A DNA stretch of 64,000 bases, from positions 1 through 64,000 of the forward strand of contig NZ_CANMUE010000006.1 of the NCBI RefSeq assembly GCF_947500975.1, in the 5' to 3' direction. Numbering within the stretch: the first letter of the stretch is position 1; each line of letters opens with the position of its first letter. Position numbers and translations under genes: made by a program. The notes below the pieces were generated by a model. That model made no database searches, was not told the DNA's origin, and saw only the letters and a list, made by a program, of their open reading frames with translations. Origin of the DNA: an uncultured Polaribacter sp. GTDB lineage: Bacteria > Bacteroidota > Bacteroidia > Flavobacteriales > Flavobacteriaceae. This document shows, one piece after another, positions 1-7,999 of the stretch.

Positions 1-740
1 CTATTACTTATGAAGTAGAAGATGCAGAAGGGAATTCAGATACAGGAACGTTAACTTTAACCGCAGATCCATTACCAATTGCTACTGATGATACAGCAAC
101 GTATACACCAGGTTCTGCAAGTGATCCAATAGATGTAACGGGTAATGATACAACAGGAGATGTAGTAGATCCAACTACAGTAACCTTATTAGATACAGGT
201 TTACCAACTGGATCAAGCTGTACAGAAACAGATGCAGCAGGCGATTGTATAGAGATGACGGTACCAGGAGAAGGAGTTTGGACAGTAGATCCAACCACAG
301 GTGCTTTGACATTTACCCCAGAATCAGGATTTGAAGGAACGCCAACAGCTATTACTTATGAAGTAGAAGATGCAGAAGGGAATTCAGATACAGGAACGTT
401 AACTTTAACCGCAGATCCATTACCAATTGCTACTGATGATACAGCAACGTATACACCAGGTTCTGCAAGTGATCCAATAGATGTAACGGGTAATGATACA
501 ACAGGAGATGTAGTAGATCCAACTACAGTAACCTTATTAGATACAGGTTTACCAACTGGATCAAGCTGTACAGAAACAGATGCAGCAGGCGATTGTATAG
601 AGATGACAGTACCAGGAGAAGGAGTTTGGACAGTAGATCCAACCACAGGTGCTTTGACATTTACCCCAGAATCAGGATTTGAAGGAACACCAACAGCTAT
701 TACTTATGAAGTAGAAGATGCAGAAGGGAATTCAGATACG
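1..740 (+). repeat. 348-bp tandem repeat inside the surface-protein gene
   Basis: The sequence at base 1 recurs at 349 and again at 697. Copies 1 and 2 differ at only a few bases: at the ATGACGGTACC/ATGACAGTACC site and the GGAACGCC/GGAACACC site. The third copy diverges after about 740, where GATACAGGAACG becomes GATACGGCAACA. The period is a multiple of three (116 codons), so copy-number change keeps the frame. More copies probably lie left of the window. Confidence 0.95.
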
Positions 741-2666
741 GCAACAGTAACATTAGTAGTTCCTAATTTAGCTGATATTGTAACAGTTAAGACAGATAAA
801 AATGAGACTTATAAACCTGGAGATATTGTTGTTTATACAATAACAGTTACTAATGAAGGACCAGGAAATGCGAGTAACGTATCGGTAATAGATCCATTTC
901 CAGCTGGAATTTCTGTTGGTACTTGGTCAAAAGATTCTGGAGCAACAGTAAATGGAGAATTAAATGATACGATACCTGTTTTATTAAATGGAGAAACAAT
1001 TACTTATACTGTTACATTAACAGTTCCAGGAAGTTTTACTGGAGATTTAATAAATATTGTATCTGTAACAAGCGATACTCCAGATCCGGATCCAACATGT
1101 GCAGGATGTACAGATATAAATATAGAAAATACAGTTGTTGCAATTGATGATTTTAATAATACTTATGTTGATACACCAACAAGCGGTTTTGTTTTAACTA
1201 ATGATATAGATGAAGATGGTAATACTCTTACGGTTACAACAACAAGAGTTCTAACTGTAGAAGGAGTTTGGGTTGATATAGATCCTGTAACAGGAGAATA
1301 TACATACACTCCTTTAAGAGGTTTTATTGGATCAGATAGTTTTACTTATACTATTTGTGATAATGGTATACCACAAGAGTGTGATTCAGCTACTATATAC
1401 ATTACAGTAATTGGGCCAATAACAGACGGTATTAACAATCCACCTGTTGCAAATAATGATACAGGAACTACTGAAATGAATACACCAGTTAGTGGAAGTT
1501 TATTACCAAATGATTTTGATGTAAATGGAGATGTTATTACAATAAATACAACTCCAATTTCTAATCCAGAAAATGGAACTGTAGTAATTAATGCTGATGG
1601 TACATATACATACGTACCTAACCCAGGTTTTGTTGGAAAAGATGTATTTACTTATGAGATTTGTGATGATGGTACACCACAAGAATGTGATACAGCTGTT
1701 GTTGTTATTACTGTCTTACCAGATAATGGAACAAATGACACTTATGCTAATGATGATGGTTATAATACAGATAATGGAGAAGCAGTGAGTGGTAATGTGT
1801 TAGATAATGACACAGATCCAGAAGCAAATGATCAAACTGTAAATGAAGTACCAGTAGTAAATGTAAGTAATGGAACTTTAACATTAAATTCTGATGGAAC
1901 GTTTACCTATGTACCAAACGCAGGATTTACAGGTAATGACTTTTTTGTTTATACAGTTTGTGATAATGGAACTCCAGTAGTTTGTGATATAGCAACAGTA
2001 ACAATAACAGTAAACCCATTATTATTAGTTGATTTATCAATCAATAAAACAGTTAATACTCAAAATCCAGTTGTTGGAGAAGAAGTTACCTTTACAATAT
2101 CTGTTACAAACAGTGGGCCAGGTTTAGCTACTCTTATTGAAATAGATGAAACATTGCCTTCAGGTTACAGCTATGTTTCTCATAGTACAAATACAGGAGT
2201 CTATGATGGTTTCTCTACATGGAGTATTCCTAGTTTATCAAATGGAGCAACAGAAACATTAACAATAGTTGTTAAAGTAGAAGAATCAGGAGAATATTTA
2301 AATACTGCTAGTATTACTTTTTTAAACGAGATAGATTCTAATGATACTAATAATAGTTCTAGTGCAGAAACTACACCAATTTGTTTAACTATCTATAATG
2401 AATTTTCTCCTAATGGAGATGGTGTTAATGAATTCTTTAAAATAGATTGTATAGATAATTATCCAAACAATACGTTAGAAGTATTTAACAGATGGGGTAA
2501 CTCAGTTTATACTAAAAAGAAATATGATAATACTTGGAATGGTTTATCAGACGGTAGAGTTACTATAGATCAGAAAAGTAAATTACCTGTAGGTACATAT
2601 TATTATGTTTTAGATCTAGGAGATGGATCTGAACCAAAAACAGGATGGATTTATCTAAATAGATAA
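1..2666 (+). CDS. Partial T9SS-exported repeat surface protein (adhesin-like), 3' part
   Basis: The reading frame is open from base 3, so the gene begins left of the window. The visible part starts with two near-identical 116-residue units (348 bp each) plus the start of a third. Each unit carries a GVWTVDPTTGALTFTP core and ITYEVEDAEGNSDT, like CshA-type fibril or Ig-like repeats. Then follow a DUF11-like domain (about 765-1130), three cadherin-like VCBS/Big_9-type domains (about 1130-1430, 1434-1720, 1735-2015; NDxDxDG-type turns suggest Ca binding) and a second DUF11-like domain (about 2022-2370). The C-terminus (about 2379-2663) has the NEFSPNGDGVNEFF motif of the gliding-motility-associated CHU_C / type B sorting domain, which sends cargo through the type IX secretion system to the cell surface. 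The next gene is a PorP/SprF homologue, the usual partner of such cargo. Adhesin or motility role is inferred; substrate unknown. Confidence 0.9.
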   Translation, partial: ITYEVEDAEGNSDTGTLTLTADPLPIATDDTATYTPGSASDPIDVTGNDTTGDVVDPTTVTLLDTGLPTGSSCTETDAAGDCIEMTVPGEGVWTVDPTTGALTFTPESGFEGTPTAITYEVEDAEGNSDTGTLTLTADPLPIATDDTATYTPGSASDPIDVTGNDTTGDVVDPTTVTLLDTGLPTGSSCTETDAAGDCIEMTVPGEGVWTVDPTTGALTFTPESGFEGTPTAITYEVEDAEGNSDTATVTLVVPNLADIVTVKTDKNETYKPGDIVVYTITVTNEGPGNASNVSVIDPFPAGISVGTWSKDSGATVNGELNDTIPVLLNGETITYTVTLTVPGSFTGDLINIVSVTSDTPDPDPTCAGCTDINIENTVVAIDDFNNTYVDTPTSGFVLTNDIDEDGNTLTVTTTRVLTVEGVWVDIDPVTGEYTYTPLRGFIGSDSFTYTICDNGIPQECDSATIYITVIGPITDGINNPPVANNDTGTTEMNTPVSGSLLPNDFDVNGDVITINTTPISNPENGTVVINADGTYTYVPNPGFVGKDVFTYEICDDGTPQECDTAVVVITVLPDNGTNDTYANDDGYNTDNGEAVSGNVLDNDTDPEANDQTVNEVPVVNVSNGTLTLNSDGTFTYVPNAGFTGNDFFVYTVCDNGTPVVCDIATVTITVNPLLLVDLSINKTVNTQNPVVGEEVTFTISVTNSGPGLATLIEIDETLPSGYSYVSHSTNTGVYDGFSTWSIPSLSNGATETLTIVVKVEESGEYLNTASITFLNEIDSNDTNNSSSAETTPICLTIYNEFSPNGDGVNEFFKIDCIDNYPNNTLEVFNRWGNSVYTKKKYDNTWNGLSDGRVTIDQKSKLPVGTYYYVLDLGDGSEPKTGWIYLNR

Positions 2667-2673
2667 ATAATTA

Positions 2674-3627
2674 ATGGAAAGCATCAAAAATATCAAGATA
2701 AAAAAACAAGAAATGAAAGTGTCTAAAATTATAGTTTTACTAATGATTACGTTGTTTACAATGTATTCTCTTAAAGCTCAACAAGACCCCCATTATACTC
2801 AGTATATGTTTAATACTATGAGTATAAATCCTGCGTATACAGGATCAAAAGGCCATTTTACTGCTTCAGCACTTGGAAGAACACAGTGGGTTGGTATAGA
2901 TGGGGCTCCAGACACACAAAATTTTAGTTTTCATACTCCGCTCGGATATAGTGGTGTAGGTTTAGGGTTTAATTTTGTAAATGATGAACTAGGTCCTGCA
3001 AAAGAAACTTATTTTGATGGGAATATTTCATATACCTTAAGAACAAGTGATAAAAGTCAATTTGCTTTTGGATTAAGATTTGGTGGAAGAACTTTAAATT
3101 TGGATTGGTCTAAAGGAAGTTTTCAAAACACAGATGTATTATTTAATGAGAATGTAGATAAATTTTTACCCACAGTTGGTGCTGGTATTTATTTTCACAC
3201 ACCTAAAGGTTATATTGGTTTTTCAATTCCTAATTTTTTAAGAACAGAACATTATAATGATTTAGTAGTAGCTTTAGAAGTAGAAAGATTACATTACTTT
3301 TTAATTGCAGGTTACGTTTTTGATTTATCAGATTCAGTTAAGTTTAAACCAGCAACTATTGCTAAAATAGTTGATGGAGCTCCTTTATCAATAGATGTTT
3401 CTGCTAACTTTTTATTTAACGAAAAATTTAATTTAGGGGTAGCTTATAGATGGGATGATTCAGTTAGTGCAATAGTTGGTTTTCAAATATCAGATAGTTT
3501 AAATATTGGATATGCTTATGATTTAACAACCTCTAACTATAAAAATTATAATTTTGGTACTCATGAAGTAATGTTAACTTTTGATATATTAAGACAAGCA
3601 ACACTTAAGTCTCCAAGGTTTTTTTAA
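2674..3627 (+). CDS. PorP/SprF-family type IX secretion membrane protein
   Basis: This is an outer-membrane protein of the PorP/SprF family, which works with type IX secretion and with export or anchoring of type B cargo such as the preceding protein. The signature QQDPHYTQYMFNTMSINPAY follows directly after a signal peptide, and the remainder is beta-strand rich, ending in a barrel-like C-terminus. The frame opens at 2674, but a cleaner signal peptide (MKVSKIIVLLMITLF) starts at the ATG at 2713, which is the likelier start (304 residues). It lies 7 bases after the cargo gene and 6 bases before the OmpA gene, so the three are probably one operon. Family assignment is firm; which cargo it serves is inferred from adjacency. 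Confidence 0.88.
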   Translation: MESIKNIKIKKQEMKVSKIIVLLMITLFTMYSLKAQQDPHYTQYMFNTMSINPAYTGSKGHFTASALGRTQWVGIDGAPDTQNFSFHTPLGYSGVGLGFNFVNDELGPAKETYFDGNISYTLRTSDKSQFAFGLRFGGRTLNLDWSKGSFQNTDVLFNENVDKFLPTVGAGIYFHTPKGYIGFSIPNFLRTEHYNDLVVALEVERLHYFLIAGYVFDLSDSVKFKPATIAKIVDGAPLSIDVSANFLFNEKFNLGVAYRWDDSVSAIVGFQISDSLNIGYAYDLTTSNYKNYNFGTHEVMLTFDILRQATLKSPRFF

Positions 3628-3639
3628 AAATAAATGTTT

Positions 3640-5613
3640 ATGAAAAAATATATTGTTATAATATTATTATTCTTTATATCCATTTCATATGGGCAAAGAA
3701 AATACGCAGCAGATAGATATTTTAAGGAGTTTTCATATGTAAAATCAGCTGAACTTTATGAAGCAATTTATAATCGTGGTGATGATTCTAAACTTGTATT
3801 ATCTAGATTAGCAGATTCTTATTATTTAAACTCTAAAACCAAAGAAGCAGCTTTTTGGTATGAAAAATTATTTTCTCTTTATGAAAAAGACAATTTAGAT
3901 TCAGAATATTATTTTAAATACTCTCAGAGTTTAAAAATAAATGGAGATTATGAAGAGTCTGATAAATGGTTGTTAAAGTTTAAAGAATTTAATGATACAG
4001 ATAGTCGGCTTTATGCTTTAACAGGAAAAAGAAATTATTTTGAAGATTTTACTAAAGAAGGAAACACATACGTAAATATTCATAATCTATCAACCAATAC
4101 AAAATATTCAGATTATGGTGGTTTTATATCAAACGATAAAGTTTTTTTTTCATCTACAAGACCAGAAGGAGATCTAAGTAAGAATAAAATTTATCAGTGG
4201 AATAAACAACCATTTTTAAATATTTATGAAGCAGATGAATATATTTCGGAAAGTGAAAACATGATAAATCATATAGATTTTATTAATGTACAAAAAAATA
4301 AAGATATTAATTCTCAGTACCACGAAGCATCAGCCGTAATAACGCAAGATGGTACGAAAATGTATTTTACAAGAGATAATTTTGATGGAAAAAAATTAAG
4401 AAGTGACAAAAAGAGAGTATCTCATTTAAAAATTTTTAGCGCAGAATTAGTTAATGGATCATGGACTAATATGGTTGAATTACCATTTAATAACCTTAAT
4501 TATTCAGTAGGTCACCCAGCATTAAGTTTAGACGAAAAAGTATTGTATTTTGTATCAGATATGCCAAATGGATATGGTGCCACAGACCTTTATAAGGTTT
4601 CTATTTTAGGTAATAATAAGTTTGGAGAAGTTGTAAATTTAGGAGAAGATATTAATACAGAAGGGCATGAGATGTTTCCTTTTGTTGATAGCGATAATAA
4701 ATTATACTTTTCATCCAATGGACATATTGGTTTAGGAGCTCTAGATGTTTTTGAAAGTCAAATAACTGAAACTGGATATGAAAGCCCTGTAAATTTAGGA
4801 GTTCCAATAAATAGCAATAAAGATGATTTTTCTTTTTCAATAGATAAAGAGAAAACAAGAGGTTATTTTTCTTCTAACAGAGAAGGAGGTAAAGGAGATG
4901 ATGATATTTATAGTTTTGTTATTAACAATAATAAAGTTATTGTTTGTGAAGAATTTATAGAAGGAGTTGTTTTTAATAAAGACACAAAAGAAACAATAGC
5001 AGGAGTTAATGTTAATTTAATTGATATAACTGGTAAAATTATTGAAAGAAGAGTTTCTGATGCATCAGGTAATTTTTCTTTTGGTAAAAAAGATTGTGGA
5101 TTAAACTTTACAGTTTTAGGAGGAAAAACTGAGTTTCAATCAGATATTGTTAAAATTAATACTAAAGATATTCATGAATTGAAGTTAAAAGTAGATTTAA
5201 ATTTAACACCTATAGTTTTTGAAACAGAAATTGTAATTAACCCTATTAGATTTGATTATAATAAATCAAATATAAGGGAAGATGCAGAATATGAGTTAGA
5301 AAAAGTAGTTACTGTATTAAAAGAAAATCCAGAAGTTATAATAAAAATAGAATCTCATACAGATGCAAGAGGCTCTAGAGAGTATAATAGAAAGTTATCT
5401 GATAGAAGAGCAAAATCTACAAGAGATTATATTCTTTCTAGAGGTATTGCCAATCATAGAATAGAAAGTGCAATAGGTTATGGAGAAGATAGACTATTAA
5501 ATGAATGTGATGATTTTTATAATAAAAGTTGTACAGATGAAGAGCATCAAAAAAATAGAAGGTCTTATTTCTTTATTGTAAAAGGGAAGTATGTAAAAGC
5601 AGAAAATAAATAA
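3640..5613 (+). CDS. OmpA-family protein with TPR-like and PD40 repeats (PorE/SprF-cluster type)
   Basis: This periplasmic/outer-membrane protein is predicted to bind peptidoglycan. After the signal peptide (MKKYIVIILLFFISISYG) come TPR-like helices (about residues 20-130), PD40/WD40-like beta-propeller repeats with FSSTRPEGD, YFVSDMPNGYG and YFSSNGHIGLGALD (about 150-430), a carboxypeptidase-regulatory-like beta domain (about 440-510) and an OmpA C-terminal domain (about 530-655; FDYNKSNI, ESHTDARGSREYN, LSDRRAKS). This is the standard architecture of the OmpA protein that follows PorP/SprF genes in Flavobacteria. The frame also contains an ATG two codons upstream (3634), but MKKY at 3640 starts a better signal peptide. 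A terminator follows. Confidence 0.88.
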   Translation: MKKYIVIILLFFISISYGQRKYAADRYFKEFSYVKSAELYEAIYNRGDDSKLVLSRLADSYYLNSKTKEAAFWYEKLFSLYEKDNLDSEYYFKYSQSLKINGDYEESDKWLLKFKEFNDTDSRLYALTGKRNYFEDFTKEGNTYVNIHNLSTNTKYSDYGGFISNDKVFFSSTRPEGDLSKNKIYQWNKQPFLNIYEADEYISESENMINHIDFINVQKNKDINSQYHEASAVITQDGTKMYFTRDNFDGKKLRSDKKRVSHLKIFSAELVNGSWTNMVELPFNNLNYSVGHPALSLDEKVLYFVSDMPNGYGATDLYKVSILGNNKFGEVVNLGEDINTEGHEMFPFVDSDNKLYFSSNGHIGLGALDVFESQITETGYESPVNLGVPINSNKDDFSFSIDKEKTRGYFSSNREGGKGDDDIYSFVINNNKVIVCEEFIEGVVFNKDTKETIAGVNVNLIDITGKIIERRVSDASGNFSFGKKDCGLNFTVLGGKTEFQSDIVKINTKDIHELKLKVDLNLTPIVFETEIVINPIRFDYNKSNIREDAEYELEKVVTVLKENPEVIIKIESHTDARGSREYNRKLSDRRAKSTRDYILSRGIANHRIESAIGYGEDRLLNECDDFYNKSCTDEEHQKNRRSYFFIVKGKYVKAENK

Positions 5614-5636
5614 AAATTTTATCTAGTTATTTAAGA

Positions 5637-5679
5637 TAAAAAAAGTCCTAGCATTTTAAAATGTTAGGACTTTTTTTAA
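5637..5679. terminator. Bidirectional intrinsic terminator
   Basis: The hairpin AGTCCTAGCATT / AATGTTAGGACT (one G-U pair) is flanked by an A-run on the left and a T-run on the right. It sits between the convergent OmpA gene and thrC, so it can serve both strands. Confidence 0.88.
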
Positions 5680-5697
5680 AAATTCTTTTAATAAATT

Positions 5698-6981
5698 TTA
5701 ATTCATCAAAAAGTTCTTCAAATCTTGATAAGAAGAGGCTTTTATAGCCACTTTTTTATTATTGATAACTTTTTTAATCTGTTCGGGTATTTCTACTTTT
5801 ACAGGTAATGTTTCTTCAACAACATCTAAAAATTTTACAGGATGTGCAGTTTCTAAAAATACACCAAACTCATTTTCCTGCAAATTATGTTTTTGTAAAC
5901 CTAAGTAGCCAACAGCCCCATGAGGGTCAGAAATATAACCAGAGTTATTATAAATAGCTTTCATTGTTGCACGAGTTTCATCATCAGAAAAACTATAAGA
6001 AGAAAAAGCCTTTTTTAAGGTTTCTAAATCATTATTAAATAATTCTTGAATTCTGATAAAGTTACTTGGATTTCCTACATCCATGGCGTTAGAAATGGTT
6101 GCTATAGATGGTTTAGGTTTATATACACCATCAATTAAATAATTAGGTACTGTATTATTTACATTGGTAGAAGCTACAAAATGTTTAATTGGCAAGCCTA
6201 ATTTTTGAGCCATTATTCCTGCACAGATGTTTCCAAAATTTCCGCTGGGTACAGAAAAAATTAAATCTTTATTTTCTTTTTGAAGTTCTTTATACGCAAA
6301 GAAAAAATAAAACATCTGTGGCAACCAACGGGCCACGTTTATTGAATTTGCGGATGTTAGTGTTTTTTGAATTTCTTCATCTAAAAAAGCAGTTTTCACC
6401 ATCTCTTGGCAGTCATCAAAAACACCATCAACCTCTAAGGCAGTAATATTTTGACCTAATGTTGTTAATTGTTTTTCTTGAATATCACTTACTTTTCCTG
6501 AAGGATATAAAATAACTACATTAACGCCTTTTGCACCTAAAAAACCATTTGCAACAGCACCACCAGTATCACCAGAAGTAGCCACTAAAACGGTAACTTC
6601 ACTATCATTACCTTTATTAAAATACTCTAAACACTTTGCCATAAATTTAGCTCCAACATCTTTAAAAGCCATTGTGGGTCCATGAAACAATTCTAAAGAA
6701 GCAATATTGTCATCCACTTTTACCAAAGGAAAATCGAAAGAAACAGTTTCTTTAATAATTTCTTTTAAAATATTTGACGGAATTTCATCACCAACAAATT
6801 GTTTAATTACTTCAAAAGCAATTTCTTGATTTGAGTAATTACCTATATTTTTTATAAAATCTTCTGATAGAGGTGTAATTGTTTCAGGGAAATAAATTCC
6901 TCTGTCCTTTGCTAAACCTTGTACAACTGCATTTTTAAAAGTTGATATTGGCGATTTATGATGTAAACTATAATAGTTCAT
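5698..6981 (-). CDS. thrC: Threonine synthase
   Basis: This PLP enzyme converts O-phosphohomoserine to threonine, the last step of threonine synthesis, in the cytoplasm. The 427 residues match the usual length. The PLP lysine is K107 in HGPTMAFKDVGAKFM, and the phosphate-binding loop is TSGDTGGAVANG (about 135-146). The motif SVPSGNFGNICAG is also present. It is the last gene of thrA-thrB-thrC; a 91-bp gap with a palindromic repeat separates it from thrB. The end is served by the shared terminator at 5637-5679. Confidence 0.95.
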   Translation of the reverse strand: MNYYSLHHKSPISTFKNAVVQGLAKDRGIYFPETITPLSEDFIKNIGNYSNQEIAFEVIKQFVGDEIPSNILKEIIKETVSFDFPLVKVDDNIASLELFHGPTMAFKDVGAKFMAKCLEYFNKGNDSEVTVLVATSGDTGGAVANGFLGAKGVNVVILYPSGKVSDIQEKQLTTLGQNITALEVDGVFDDCQEMVKTAFLDEEIQKTLTSANSINVARWLPQMFYFFFAYKELQKENKDLIFSVPSGNFGNICAGIMAQKLGLPIKHFVASTNVNNTVPNYLIDGVYKPKPSIATISNAMDVGNPSNFIRIQELFNNDLETLKKAFSSYSFSDDETRATMKAIYNNSGYISDPHGAVGYLGLQKHNLQENEFGVFLETAHPVKFLDVVEETLPVKVEIPEQIKKVINNKKVAIKASSYQDLKNFLMN

Positions 6982-6995
6982 GTTTTTTTGTTTTT

Positions 6996-7071
6996 GTCAT
7001 TTTGAGAGGTACGAAGCAAGCTATTTGTTAATTAATGAGATTACTTCAGTCATTTTTCCTTCGTTATGACG
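6996..7071. repeat. REP/MITE-like palindromic element in the thrB-thrC gap
   Basis: The element begins GTCATTTTGAGAGGTACGAAG and ends CTTCGTTATGAC. Outer arms GTCAT/ATGAC and ACGAAG/CTTCGT are inverted, and the inner parts GAAGCAA and TTACTTC are also roughly inverted around TTAATTAATGAGA. From memory this resembles an interspersed palindromic repeat common in Flavobacteria (outer CGTCAT...ATGACG, inner GAAGCAATCT...AGATTGCTTC). No open frame is present. Confidence 0.6.
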
Positions 7072-7072
7072 G

Positions 7073-7996
7073 TTATTCTAATATTTTTATTCCTTCATGA
7101 TTCACTTTTGAAATAAACATTTCAAAGTCAATACCGGTATTTTTATAACTATTTTCTATGTTTTTGTAGACACTTTTAGCAATGTCATCACCTTTACATA
7201 AAGCAAAAATTGTTGGACCAGAACCGCTAATTCCAGCACCTAAAGCACCGGCTTTTGTTGCTGCGTTTTTAACATCGTCAAAAAATGGAATTAATTTTTT
7301 TCTATAAGGTTCTACAATAATGTCTACTAAAGAATTACTGATTAAGCTGTAATTATCTGAATATAAACCGCTAATTAAACCACCAACGTTTGCCCATTGT
7401 GTTACTGCGTCTTTTAAGGCAATTTCTGTGGGTAAAACTTCTCTAGCATCTTTTGTTTTTACTTCTACCTGCGGATGAATAGCCACAACTCTTAATTCAC
7501 TCGGAACGGGTAGTTTTATGATTTCTAAAGGACTGTAACTTCTAACTAAAACAAAACCGCCATAAATTGCAGCAGAAACGTTGTCTGCAATTGGGGTTCC
7601 GCAAGCAACTTGTTCACCAAACATGGCAAATTTTGTCAATTCTAAATCAGAATAAATATTTCCTAATAATTGATTTGCGCCAAAAGCTGCACCAGCAGAA
7701 CTAGCTGCTGAGCTACCTAATCCGCTTCCTGGAGAATATCCTTTATGTATTGTTAATTCTATTCCAAAATCTGCTTTTGCTTCTAAAAGCATTTTTTTAA
7801 CAACTGCACCTGCAGCATTTTTATCAACATCAAAAGTTAAATTTGCACCAGTAATTGCTGTAATTTTTACACCTTTTTTAGTTGTTTTTGTAAAAGACAT
7901 TTCATCTCCAACTTGATCAACGGCAAACCCCATAGAATCAAATCCGCAAGAAACATTAGCAACAGTTGCAGGAGCAAATATTTTTAAATAATTCAT
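7073..7996 (-). CDS. thrB: Homoserine kinase
   Basis: This GHMP-family kinase phosphorylates L-homoserine with ATP to give O-phosphohomoserine, the ThrC substrate. It is 307 residues long, the normal size. The ATP-binding motif is GYSPGSGLGSSAASSAG (about 86-102), motif 1 lies at PATVANVSCGFD (about 9-20), and the C-terminal motif GALGAGISGSGPTIFAL completes the GHMP fold. It begins 3 bases after the end of thrA on the same strand, so the two are probably translationally coupled. Confidence 0.95.
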   Translation of the reverse strand: MNYLKIFAPATVANVSCGFDSMGFAVDQVGDEMSFTKTTKKGVKITAITGANLTFDVDKNAAGAVVKKMLLEAKADFGIELTIHKGYSPGSGLGSSAASSAGAAFGANQLLGNIYSDLELTKFAMFGEQVACGTPIADNVSAAIYGGFVLVRSYSPLEIIKLPVPSELRVVAIHPQVEVKTKDAREVLPTEIALKDAVTQWANVGGLISGLYSDNYSLISNSLVDIIVEPYRKKLIPFFDDVKNAATKAGALGAGISGSGPTIFALCKGDDIAKSVYKNIENSYKNTGIDFEMFISKVNHEGIKILE

Positions 7997-7999
7997 AAT

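Noticed and set aside
8..646. Two identical minus-strand 96-codon frames (8-298 and 356-646)
   Set aside because: They are antisense shadows of the 348-bp coding repeat; the plus frame has clear domain structure and runs through both.
1..740. CRISPR-like or other non-coding direct repeats
   Set aside because: The repeat unit is 348 bp with no spacers and is continuous coding sequence.
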